Assembly: GCF_012843875.1 (NCBI RefSeq) | Contig: NZ_JABAFY010000021.1 | Location: 1-40,570, forward strand | From: Desulfovibrio piger | Lineage (GTDB): Bacteria; Desulfobacterota; Desulfovibrionia; Desulfovibrionales; Desulfovibrionaceae | Reading direction: 5' to 3' | DNA: 40,570 nt | Shown: positions 1 through 7,452 of the stretch, piece after piece | How the letters are laid out: each line of letters begins with the position of its first letter | How positions within the stretch are numbered: position 1 is the first letter of the stretch | Translations under genes and position numbers: made by a program | The notes under the pieces: generated by a model | Databases searched by the model: none | The model's input: only the letters and a program-made list of their open reading frames with translations | Told to the model about the DNA's origin: nothing

Positions 1-26
1 CCGGGGGGAGCCGTGGAGTAGGGGGG

Positions 27-113
27 ACGAGAGGGGAAGGGGCGTTTTTTGTAAAAACTGCCCCTTCCCCTCTCGTGCTCTCCCCAACCCCGAAAAAACT
101 TTTGTCAGGGGCT
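27..113 (+). repeat. Long-hairpin intergenic repeat, copy 1
   Basis: A 16-bp perfect inverted repeat (28-43 with 60-75) is extended inward by a second stem (44-49 with 53-58, one bulged base) closed by a 3-base loop. It is followed by a C-rich tail ending in an AAAAAACTTTT motif. The same architecture (GC-rich hairpin with a T/A inner stem, then C-rich tail, then AAAAC-TTTT) recurs at 419-485, 12417-12491 and 12649-12722. It could end transcription of a gene lying left of the window, but nothing here proves that. Confidence 0.7.
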
Positions 114-418
114 GGCCGTCGGTCCCCGTCGTTGTCCGTCAGTTGCCGGCGACTTTTCATAACCCGGAAAGGATGGAGGGCGGAGGGGATGCCCGTTCTT
201 CCCGGAGGCAGGGAGGGGGGCTGCCGTGGCTGGGCGTGAAACGCTGGAACGGTATGCAGGGGAATAAGTGACGGTGGCGTCCGTATCACCACGTCACGGG
301 GGAAGCAGGTTTTCCGTCTATGGTTCGGCCGCTACATATCTCGTGACTTCCTGTCCGTTTGCAGAGGACGATGCTGACGCTTTTTGTCCGGCGACGGGGA
401 CTTTCCCTATCGTTCAGA
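114..418. other. Intergenic stretch without a supported gene
   Basis: Open frames here lack a ribosome binding site, show no family resemblance and run into the repeat at 419. I see no RNA gene. It probably separates the EVE gene from an upstream gene outside the window. Confidence 0.5.
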
Positions 419-485
419 GAAAAAGCTTTGGGAGGGGAGGGGGATGCAAGGAGGAAGCCTTTTCCCAAAAAGGTCTTCCCGCCCC
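419..485 (-). repeat. Long-hairpin intergenic repeat, copy 2 (inverted)
   Basis: Read on the minus strand this has the same plan as copy 1: an imperfect hairpin (453-463 with 467-479, one bulge) followed by the C-rich tail and an AAAGCTTTTT end. It lies just upstream of the EVE gene promoter. Confidence 0.6.
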
Positions 486-513
486 CTGCGTGCCCTGCAT
501 CTTTCCAGAACAC

Positions 514-542
514 TTGCTACTTTCTTTTTGGGAATATATCCT
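514..542 (+). promoter_or_regulatory. Candidate sigma70 promoter of the EVE gene
   Basis: TTGCTA (514-519) and TATCCT (537-542) are separated by exactly 17 bases. Transcription would start near 549, giving a very short leader with the AGGAGGT ribosome binding site at 551-557. Confidence 0.5.
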
Positions 543-560
543 GATAAAAAAGGAGGTACC

Positions 561-1022
561 ATGAACTACTGGTTGTTCAAGAGCGAGCCGGGCTGCTACT
601 CCTGGCAGGATCTGGAGGCCGCGCCCGGGCAGACCACGTCCTGGGACGGCGTACGCAACTATCAGGCCCGCAACTTCATGAAGGCCATGAAAAAAGGCGA
701 CCTGGGCTTTTTCTATCACAGCGGTGCCGACCCCTCCATCGTGGGCGTGGTGGAAGTGGTGCGCGAGGCGTATCCCGACCATACGGCACAGGACCCTGAG
801 AACAATCATTTCGACCCCCGGGCCACGCCGGAAAAGCCCATCTGGGAGATGGTGGACGTGCGCCTGCACAAGGCCCTGCCTGCCCTGAGCCGCAAGGAAC
901 TGTCCGCGCATGCAGCCCTGGCCGGCATGGAGCTCATGCGCCGGGGCAGCCGTCTCTCCGTTCAGCCTGTGAGCGCAGAAGCCTTTGAATATATTATGTA
1001 TTTGGCGAATGAGAAAAAATAG
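561..1022 (+). CDS. EVE domain-containing protein
   Basis: A 153-residue protein that is one EVE domain from end to end, starting MNYWLFKSEP and containing the typical WDGVRNYQARNFM and GIVEVV-like blocks (here VGVVEVVREAYPD). EVE domains belong to the PUA-like fold and are known or predicted to read modified bases in DNA or RNA; many bacterial single-domain members have no defined role. The ATG at 561 is chosen because a perfect AGGAGGT lies 3 bases upstream and the family begins at this Met; the open frame extends further upstream only through repeat DNA. It stands alone: the next gene is 520 bases away past an AT-rich tract. Length matches the family. The identification is firm; the function in this organism is unknown. 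Confidence 0.92.
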   Translation: MNYWLFKSEPGCYSWQDLEAAPGQTTSWDGVRNYQARNFMKAMKKGDLGFFYHSGADPSIVGVVEVVREAYPDHTAQDPENNHFDPRATPEKPIWEMVDVRLHKALPALSRKELSAHAALAGMELMRRGSRLSVQPVSAEAFEYIMYLANEKK

Positions 1023-1433
1023 ACAATCTCAAAGCCTGCATAGGGAGCAGAAAAAGTGTTTCCGGAAGATTCTGGACAGGATATAGAAAAATTTTTTGTT
1101 TTGATTTCTTACCAGTAAGATAAGTGTGCATGAGAGAGACTGAAGTAATGTGCAAAATGAAGAGCATATTGCATATCTATTCTTTCTCTTTTGTGTGGAC
1201 GTTCTTTGGAAAAGAGTGATTGTATCATCTGTGTTGCCGCATTTTTTGTACATTTTGCCTTAATAAAAGAAGAGAAGGAGTTTATGGCCGTATTTTATAA
1301 AATATTTTTAAAAATACAAGAAAAAGAGGATCCTCTTTTTTCTTTGCAACAGCAGGTTGGGGAGCAGTTTTACCTTTTCAAAAAAAGAAATTCTTGCTAA
1401 AAAAATTCATTCGGCCCGGATCAACCTATTCTT
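1023..1433. other. AT-rich tract upstream of the lactate operon
   Basis: About 400 bases with far lower GC than everything around it, full of A and T runs. It separates the EVE gene from the lactate dehydrogenase operon and ends at the sigma54-like element at 1434. Such a tract could hold activator and bending-protein sites for a sigma54 promoter, or be acquired DNA; it also contains the small reading frame at 1284. Confidence 0.55.
1284..1400 (+). CDS. Possible small protein (38 residues), unrecognised
   Basis: The ATG at 1284 is preceded by GAAGGAG (1274-1280) at good spacing, and the frame runs 38 codons to TAA at 1398. The product is rich in Phe, Lys and Gln, starts MAVFYKIFLKIQ and ends KKRNSC; there is no membrane segment or known motif. 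Codon choice is AT-rich, unlike all neighbours. It could be a real small protein, a relic of transferred DNA, or a chance frame in a low-GC tract. I keep it only because of the ribosome binding site. Confidence 0.25.
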   Translation: MAVFYKIFLKIQEKEDPLFSLQQQVGEQFYLFKKRNSC

Positions 1434-1449
1434 CGGAGCAGGTCTTGCT
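1434..1449 (+). promoter_or_regulatory. Candidate sigma54 promoter (-24/-12) of the lactate operon
   Basis: GG at 1435-1436 and GC at 1447-1448 are exactly 10 bases apart, and the -12 side reads TTGCT, matching the TGGCAC-N5-TTGC consensus in the invariant GG/GC and the TTGC block but weakly at the GCAC part. Transcription would start near 1460, 85 bases before the first gene. In D. vulgaris the lactate utilisation operon sits beside a sigma54-dependent regulator, which makes this plausible. A weak GAGCA/TGCTC stem plus T7 (1436-1464) overlaps it and could alternatively be a terminator. Confidence 0.45.
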
Positions 1450-1544
1450 GCGTGCTCTTTTTTTCGTGTTCCGGGTAGATTGGGTGCAGGCCCGGTCGGG
1501 AGCCCGGGTTGATGAGCATATTTCATGAGTAACAGGAGGCCCTT

Positions 1545-2930
1545 ATGGCAAGCCAGGCGCTTATCAAAGAATTTGAAGATCTCCTCGGCAAGGAAAACGT
1601 GTTCAGCTCCGAAGCTGACCGCCAGAGTTATTCCTATGATTCCGCGGTGCTGCCCCCCGTGGTGCCCGCCTTTGCGCTGCGTCCCACCACCACCGAGCAG
1701 CTCGGCATCTGTGTGAAAAAACTCTATGACTACGGCATTCCCATGACCGTGCGCGGTGCCGGTACCAACCTGTCCGGCGGCACCATCCCGGACAGCAAGG
1801 AAAGCGTGGTCATCCTGACCAACGGCCTGAACCGCATCCTTGAGATCAACTCCGACGACCTGTACGCCGTGGTGGAACCCGGCGTGGTCACGGCCACTTT
1901 CGCTGCCGAGGTTGCCAAGAAAAACCTGTTCTATCCCCCGGATCCGGGTTCCCAGGCCGTGTCCACCCTGGCCGGCAACATCGCCGAAAACGCCGGTGGT
2001 CTGCGTGGCCTGAAGTACGGCGTCACCAAGGACTACCTGATGGGCCTGGAATTCTTTGACGCCACCGGCGAGCTGGTCAAGAGCGGTTCCCGCACCGTCA
2101 AATGCGTCACCGGTTACAACCTGGCCGGCATGATGCTGCAGTCCGAAGGCACCCTGGGCATCATCTCCCAGGCCGTGCTCAAGCTGGTGCCCCCGCCGCA
2201 GGCCTCCAAGGCCCTGATGGCCGTGTTCGATGACATGCAGAAGGCCGCCGAAGCCGTGGCCGGCATCATCGCCGCCCACGTGGTGCCCTGTACGCTGGAA
2301 TTCCTCGACAACAACACCATCGTGCGCGTGGACGACTACACCAAGGCCGGCCTGCCCCGCGACGCCGCGGCCATCCTGCTCATCGAAGTGGACGGCCATC
2401 CCGCCCAGGTGGCTGACGAAGCCGTGGTCGTGGAACGCGTGCTGCAGCAGACCGGTGCCGTGGCCGTGCATGTGGCCAAGGACGCCGCCGAAAAGTTCAA
2501 GCTGTGGGAAGCCCGCCGCCAGGCCCTGCCCGTGCTGGCCCGCTGCAAGCCCACCACCGTGCTCGAAGACGCCACCGTGCCGCGCTCCCAGATCCCTGCC
2601 ATGATGAAGGCCGTCAACGACATCGCCAAGAAGTACAATGTCGAAGTGGGCACCTTCGGTCATGCCGGTGACGGCAACCTGCATCCCACCTTCCTGTGCG
2701 ACAAGCGCGACAAGGAAGAATTCGCCCGCGTGGAAGCCGCCGTCGACGAAATGTTCGATGTGGCCATCAGCCTGCACGGTACCCTGTCCGGTGAACACGG
2801 CATCGGCACCGCCAAGTCCAAGTGGATGGAAAAGGAAACCTCCCGCGGCACCATCCTCTTCTCGCAGCGCCTGCGCCGCGCTCTGGATCCCAAGGGTCTG
2901 CTCAATCCCACCAAGCTGGTGGGCATTTAG
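1545..2930 (+). CDS. glcD: FAD-linked D-lactate dehydrogenase (GlcD-type catalytic subunit)
   Basis: A 461-residue FAD flavoprotein of the glycolate oxidase GlcD / D-lactate dehydrogenase family. The FAD-binding PCMH domain covers about residues 40-215 with GAGTNLSGGT (71-80) and the DPGSQAVSTLAGNIAENAGG block (133-152); the FAD-oxidase C-terminal domain covers about 215-458 with the metal/substrate motifs HAGDGNLH (373-380) and SGEHGIG (415-421). It oxidises D-lactate to pyruvate and would pass electrons to the Fe-S subunit encoded 11 bases downstream, on the cytoplasmic membrane face. In D. vulgaris the orthologous gene pair was shown genetically to be the D-lactate dehydrogenase. An AGGAGG-like site precedes the ATG at 1545. 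Strong C/G third-base bias suggests high expression. Glycolate as substrate cannot be excluded from sequence. Confidence 0.93.
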   Translation: MASQALIKEFEDLLGKENVFSSEADRQSYSYDSAVLPPVVPAFALRPTTTEQLGICVKKLYDYGIPMTVRGAGTNLSGGTIPDSKESVVILTNGLNRILEINSDDLYAVVEPGVVTATFAAEVAKKNLFYPPDPGSQAVSTLAGNIAENAGGLRGLKYGVTKDYLMGLEFFDATGELVKSGSRTVKCVTGYNLAGMMLQSEGTLGIISQAVLKLVPPPQASKALMAVFDDMQKAAEAVAGIIAAHVVPCTLEFLDNNTIVRVDDYTKAGLPRDAAAILLIEVDGHPAQVADEAVVVERVLQQTGAVAVHVAKDAAEKFKLWEARRQALPVLARCKPTTVLEDATVPRSQIPAMMKAVNDIAKKYNVEVGTFGHAGDGNLHPTFLCDKRDKEEFARVEAAVDEMFDVAISLHGTLSGEHGIGTAKSKWMEKETSRGTILFSQRLRRALDPKGLLNPTKLVGI

Positions 2931-2941
2931 GGAGACACGCC

Positions 2942-4234
2942 ATGAGCGACCTGAAGAAACTGGCAAAGCGTCTGATGACGCTTGACGACCGCATCATCGC
3001 CTGCATGAAGTGCGGCATGTGCCAGGCTGTCTGCCCCATGTTCGGCGCCACCATGATGGAAGCCGACGTGGCCCGCGGCAAGCTGGCCCTGGTGGACAAT
3101 CTGGCCCACGAAATGATCGCCGACCCCGATGCCGTGGCCGACAAGCTGGGCCGCTGCCTGCTGTGCGGCTCCTGTGAGGCCAACTGCCCCTCCGGTGTGA
3201 AGATCATGGACATCTTCATGGAGGCTCGCGAGATCGTGAACATCTATCTTGGCCTGCACCCGGTCAAAAAGATGGTGTTCCGTGCCCTGCTGCCGTACCC
3301 CGGCCTGTTCAACTTTGCCATGCGGGTGGGCGCGCCCATGCAGCGCGTCATCTTCCGCAGCAACAAGGACACCCAGAACACGGCCTGTGCTCCCATGCTC
3401 AACTTCATGCTGGGCGACCGCCACATCCGTTCCCTGGCCCTCAAGCCCCTGCACGCCATCTACGGCAACCTGGACGAGCCCCGCGTCATGGGCGGTCTGA
3501 AGGTGGCCTTCTTCCCCGGCTGCATGGGCGACAAGCTGTACGTGGATGTGTCCGAAGCCTGCATCAAGGTGCTGCACCACCATAACGTGGCCATCTACAT
3601 GCCCAGCAGCTTCGCCTGCTGCGGTATCCCGGCCCTGTCCTCCGGCGACGCCGAAGGCATGGTGAAGCAGATGGCCAAGAGCCTGGCCGCCTTTGGCGAA
3701 AGCAGCTTCGACTACGTGCTGACCGCCTGTTCCTCCTGTACCTCCACCATCAAGGAACTGTGGCCCCGCTACGCCGCCCGCCTGGGCAGCGTGGAACAGC
3801 ATCAGGCCGAGGCCCTGGCCGCCATCACCATGGACATCAACGAATTCCTGGTGAAGGTGCTCAAGGTCGAAGCCGTGGAAAGCCTGCCCGGCGCCAAGAC
3901 CGTGACCTATCACGACTCCTGCCACCTCAAGAAGGCCCTGGGCCTCTCCGAGGAACCGCGCACCATCATCAAGACCAACCCCAACTACAAGCTGGTGGAG
4001 ATGAAAGAAGCCGACCGTTGCTGCGGTTGCGGCGGTTCCTTCAACCTCTTCCACTACGACCTGTCGCGTGTCATCGGCCAGCGCAAGCGTGACAACGTGG
4101 TGGCCACGGGCGCCCATGTGGTGGCCGCCGGCTGCCCCGCCTGCATGATGCAGCTGGAAGACGTGCTCTCGCACAACAATGACCCCGTGCAGGTCAAGCA
4201 TACTATCCAGATCTATGCCGAGACCCTCAAATAG
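2942..4234 (+). CDS. D-lactate dehydrogenase iron-sulfur subunit (GlcF-type)
   Basis: A 430-residue protein with two N-terminal [4Fe-4S] motifs, C21-x2-C24-x2-C27-x3-C31-P and C72-x2-C75-x2-C78-x3-C82-P, followed by two cysteine-rich CCG domains: FFPGC...CCGIPAL near 190-235 and HDSCH...CCGCGGSF near 320-365. This is the layout of GlcF and of heterodisulfide-reductase-D-like electron transfer subunits. It should carry electrons from the FAD subunit just upstream toward menaquinone or another membrane acceptor. The ATG at 2942 is only 11 bases after the previous stop; longer open frame upstream overlaps glcD and is ignored. Part of the four-gene operon 1545-7062. Confidence 0.92.
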   Translation: MSDLKKLAKRLMTLDDRIIACMKCGMCQAVCPMFGATMMEADVARGKLALVDNLAHEMIADPDAVADKLGRCLLCGSCEANCPSGVKIMDIFMEAREIVNIYLGLHPVKKMVFRALLPYPGLFNFAMRVGAPMQRVIFRSNKDTQNTACAPMLNFMLGDRHIRSLALKPLHAIYGNLDEPRVMGGLKVAFFPGCMGDKLYVDVSEACIKVLHHHNVAIYMPSSFACCGIPALSSGDAEGMVKQMAKSLAAFGESSFDYVLTACSSCTSTIKELWPRYAARLGSVEQHQAEALAAITMDINEFLVKVLKVEAVESLPGAKTVTYHDSCHLKKALGLSEEPRTIIKTNPNYKLVEMKEADRCCGCGGSFNLFHYDLSRVIGQRKRDNVVATGAHVVAAGCPACMMQLEDVLSHNNDPVQVKHTIQIYAETLK

Positions 4235-4263
4235 GGTGCGGCATTCATTATAAGGAGACATCA

Positions 4264-4902
4264 ATGGCCCCTGAAGAAATCCAGGATCTTGTTCAGGACT
4301 TCACCACCAAAGCCACGGCCGTCAACGCCGTGGTGCAGGAGCTGCCCAACATGGCCGCCGCGCTGCAGTATGTGGTGGACGTGTGCGAAAACAAAGCCCC
4401 GTGCGAACTGATGGCGGACGAGGACGTGGAAAAGGGCCCCAACGGCCCCAACGGTGTGCCCACCCGCGTGCAGCGCATCGTGGCCGCTCCTGTCCTGAAC
4501 GACGAAGACTTCGCCACCCTGGAAGCCGCCTGCAAGGAAAAGGGCTTCCTGTGCATCCGTGAAGGTCTGCGCAACCATCTGGCCGGTATCGACGTGGGGC
4601 TGACCTCCGCCGAGATGGGCGTGTCTTCCAGTGCCACCTGTCTGGTGAACACCGACAACGAAAATGCCCGTCTGGCCGGTATGATCAGCGAGATCCACGT
4701 GCTGCTGCTGGCCAAGTCCAAGCTGGTGCGCACCCTGCCCGAGATCGCCGGTCGCATGCGTGAGCTGCTCATGGCCAACCCCAAGGGCGGCAACTACACG
4801 ACCCTGATCAGCGGCCCCAGCCGTACCGCCGATATCGAGCGCGTGGCCGCCGTGGGCGTTCATGGCCCGCTGGAATTGCATATCATTCTTCTGGAGGACT
4901 AA
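4264..4902 (+). CDS. lutC: LutC-type lactate utilisation protein (LUD domain)
   Basis: A 212-residue LUD-domain protein. The DVGLTSAEMGVSSSATCLV-type block (about 117-135) and the C-terminal ISGPSRTADIE...GVHGPLELHIILLED block are hallmarks of LutC/YkgG. LutABC complexes oxidise L-lactate; the precise role of LutC is not settled. It is separated from the next gene by 3 bases and from the D-lactate genes by 29 bases, so both stereoisomer systems are probably co-transcribed. In D. vulgaris the equivalent pair was assigned to L-lactate oxidation. The ATG at 4264 follows AAGGAG (4252-4257). Confidence 0.92.
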   Translation: MAPEEIQDLVQDFTTKATAVNAVVQELPNMAAALQYVVDVCENKAPCELMADEDVEKGPNGPNGVPTRVQRIVAAPVLNDEDFATLEAACKEKGFLCIREGLRNHLAGIDVGLTSAEMGVSSSATCLVNTDNENARLAGMISEIHVLLLAKSKLVRTLPEIAGRMRELLMANPKGGNYTTLISGPSRTADIERVAAVGVHGPLELHIILLED

Positions 4903-4905
4903 GCC

Positions 4906-7062
4906 ATGAGCCACACCGCACCCAAAACCCTTTCGGATTACCGCAAGGATATTGATTCCGCCCTTGAGGACAGCTTTCTGCGCCGTACCCTCGACACCTT
5001 TGCCGTGGCCTACCGCGCCAACCGTGAAGCTGTGTTCAAGGAAGTGGACGAACGAGGCCTGATCAAACAGATCGCCGACGCCAAGGACGACGCCTGCAAG
5101 CACATGGAAGAACTGTACGAACAGTTCCGCCGTGTGGCCGAAGAGCGCGGCGTGCATGTGCACCGTGCCGCCACTGCCGAGGATGCCAACCGCATCATCG
5201 CCAGCATCGCCCGCGAGAACAACGTCAAGCGCGTCATCAAGTCCAAGTCCATGACCGCTGAAGAAATCCAGCTGAACCCCTACCTGGAAAAGGAAGGGTT
5301 CATCGTGGACGAGACCGACCTTGGTGAATGGATCATCCAGCTGCGCCACGAAGGTCCCTCGCACATGGTCATGCCCGCCATCCACCTGTCCCGCTATCAG
5401 GTGGCCGACGACTTCACCAAGGAGACCGGCGTCAAGCAGGATGCCGAAGACATCCAGCGCCTGGTGAAGGTGGCCCGCGTGCAGCTGCGCCGCAAGTTCA
5501 TCAACGGCGACATGGGCATCTCCGGCTGCAACTTCGCCGTGGCCGAAATGGGCGCCGTCAGCACCGTGACCAACGAAGGCAACGCCCGCATGGTCACCAC
5601 CCTGCCTCGCGTCCATGTGGCCATCGCCGGCCTGGACAAGCTGGTGCCCAACCTGGAAGTGGCCCTGACCGCCCTGCAGGTGCTGCCCCGTAACGCTACG
5701 GCCCAGCGCCTGACCGCGTACGCCACCTTCATGGCCGGTGCCGGCGAATGCGGCGCCTGTGAGGACAACAAGAAGGTCATGCACGTGGTCTTCCTGGACA
5801 ACGGCCGTACCGAGATCGCCCGTGATCCGCTGTTCTCCCAGATCTTCCGCTGCGTGCGCTGCGGCGCCTGCGCCAACGTCTGCCCCGTGTTCCGTCTGGT
5901 GGGCGGCCACAAGATGGGCTACATCTACATCGGCGCCATCGGCCTGATCCTGACCTACTTCTTCCATGGCAAGGACAAGGCCAAGGTGCTGTGCCAGAAC
6001 TGCGTGGGCTGCGAATCCTGCAAGAACGTCTGCGCCGGCGGCATCGACCTGCCCCGCCTGATCCGCGAGATCCGCTCCCGCCTGACCGACGAGCAGGGCG
6101 GTGGTGTGGAAGGCACCCTGATGGCTGCTGTGATGAAGAACCGCAAGATGTTCCACAGCCTGCTCAAGTTCGCCTCCTACGCCCAGAAGCCCTTCACCGG
6201 CGGCACCCAGTTCCAGCGTCACCTGCCTGCCATGTTCCTTGGCAAGCACGGCTTCAAGGCCCTGCCCGCCATCGCCAACGAAGCCTTCCGTGACCGCTGG
6301 GCCAAGATCGCCCCGCGCGTGGCCACCCCGCGCTACCGTGTGGCCATCTTCGGCGGCTGCGCCCAGGACTTCATCTATCCCGAACAGCTGGAAGCCTGCG
6401 TCAAGGTGCTGGGCGCCCGCGGCGTGGCCGTGGAATACCCCATGGCCCAGACCTGCTGCGGCCTGCCTCTGGAAATGATGGGTCAGCGCAAGACCTCCGT
6501 GGATGTGGCCAAGCAGAACCTGGAAGCCTTCGACGCCAGCAAGTACGACGCCATCATCACCCTGTGCGCCAGCTGCGCCTCCCACCTGAAGCATGTGTAC
6601 CCCCACATCCTGGAAGGCAAGGCCGACGCCGCCCGCGTGCAGCTCTTCTCCGACAAGGTGACGGACTACAGCTCCTTCGTGCATGATGTCCTCGGCCTGA
6701 CCGAGAAGGACTTCAACAACAGCGGTGAAAAGGTGACCTACCACGCTTCCTGCCACATCTGCCGTGGCCTGGGCGTGACCAAGGCCCCGCGCGACCTCAT
6801 CGCCGACGCGGCCACCTATGTGCCGTGCGCCGAAGAAGACGTGTGCTGCGGCTTCGGTGGTACCTACTCCATGAAGTTCCCCGAGATCTCCGGTACGCTG
6901 CTGGCCAAGAAGCTGAAGCACATCGAAGAGACCGGCGCTTCCCGCGTGGTCATGGACTGCCCCGGCTGCGTCATGCAGCTGCGTGGTGGTGTGGAAAAGC
7001 AGGGCATGAAGGTCAAGGTTTCGCACATCGCGGAACTGGTGGCCGAAAACCTGAAGCACTAA
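4906..7062 (+). CDS. L-lactate dehydrogenase iron-sulfur protein, LutB fused to a LutA-like CCG module
   Basis: A 718-residue fusion. Residues about 60-300 form a LUD domain as in LutB; about 312-385 hold two ferredoxin-like cysteine clusters (CVRCGACANVCP and CQNCVGCESCKNVC); the C-terminal part carries two CCG cysteine-rich domains (GGC...CCGLPLEMM near 480-525 and HASCHICRG...CCGFGGTY near 611-660), which in Bacillus form the separate LutA. One chain therefore supplies LutA and LutB, and LutC is the neighbour just upstream. It should oxidise L-lactate to pyruvate and deliver electrons to the membrane. The fusion and length match the Desulfovibrio type. A 13-bp hairpin follows the stop codon. 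Confidence 0.92.
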   Translation: MSHTAPKTLSDYRKDIDSALEDSFLRRTLDTFAVAYRANREAVFKEVDERGLIKQIADAKDDACKHMEELYEQFRRVAEERGVHVHRAATAEDANRIIASIARENNVKRVIKSKSMTAEEIQLNPYLEKEGFIVDETDLGEWIIQLRHEGPSHMVMPAIHLSRYQVADDFTKETGVKQDAEDIQRLVKVARVQLRRKFINGDMGISGCNFAVAEMGAVSTVTNEGNARMVTTLPRVHVAIAGLDKLVPNLEVALTALQVLPRNATAQRLTAYATFMAGAGECGACEDNKKVMHVVFLDNGRTEIARDPLFSQIFRCVRCGACANVCPVFRLVGGHKMGYIYIGAIGLILTYFFHGKDKAKVLCQNCVGCESCKNVCAGGIDLPRLIREIRSRLTDEQGGGVEGTLMAAVMKNRKMFHSLLKFASYAQKPFTGGTQFQRHLPAMFLGKHGFKALPAIANEAFRDRWAKIAPRVATPRYRVAIFGGCAQDFIYPEQLEACVKVLGARGVAVEYPMAQTCCGLPLEMMGQRKTSVDVAKQNLEAFDASKYDAIITLCASCASHLKHVYPHILEGKADAARVQLFSDKVTDYSSFVHDVLGLTEKDFNNSGEKVTYHASCHICRGLGVTKAPRDLIADAATYVPCAEEDVCCGFGGTYSMKFPEISGTLLAKKLKHIEETGASRVVMDCPGCVMQLRGGVEKQGMKVKVSHIAELVAENLKH

Positions 7063-7072
7063 CCGTAAACGA

Positions 7073-7102
7073 GCGGCGGCGTGCCTTGTGGCGCGCCGCC
7101 GC
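7073..7102 (+). terminator. Strong hairpin after the lactate dehydrogenase operon
   Basis: A 13-bp stem (7073-7085 with 7090-7102, one G-U pair) with a TTGT loop starts 10 bases after the stop codon. There is no T run, so it may protect or process the mRNA rather than end transcription. Confidence 0.5.
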
Positions 7103-7452
7103 CTTGCCATGCGGGCCTGACCTGTCCGGGCCTGCAGGGATCGCCGGCCTTGTGCCGGGCCGGGTGCAGCCCAGGGCGCCCCGGCAGCAGGGACAGGAGG
7201 GATTTTTGAACGGACACCGGGTTTCCCGGGCGGTTTTGAGGAAGACCGCGGTCTGTTCGAAAACGCCGTATGATCAAGGCCTTTTCCTGGCGAACCTGAA
7301 GGAGCGCCGGTGGGCCCACGGCCATGCGGCAAGGTCACGACCGTAATGCGGCATGATGACATGCCGCCGGTTTGGGGAAGGTCACGGCTGCGTGTGGTGC
7401 GAAAATATGCGGCCGGGACATGTTCAACATGGACACTTGCAGAGGAGGTCTC
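7103..7452 (+). promoter_or_regulatory. Regulatory gap upstream of the lactate permease
   Basis: This 350-base gap holds several symmetric sites: a perfect 12-bp palindrome AGACCGCGGTCT (7243-7254); a dyad GCGGCAT-N6-ATGCCGC (7348-7367); the half-site ATGCGGCA repeated at 7324 and 7346, 22 bases apart; and a direct repeat AAGGTCACG at 7331 and 7378. Near 7396-7410 a TGGTGCG...TGC sequence resembles a sigma54 promoter but its GG-GC spacing is 11 instead of 10. The permease therefore probably has its own control in addition to any read-through. Confidence 0.45.

Noticed and set aside
1436..1464. Rho-independent terminator (GAGCA/TGCTC plus T7)
   Set aside because: Only a 5-bp stem with a 12-base loop, and it coincides with a better sigma54 promoter match; kept only as an alternative reading.
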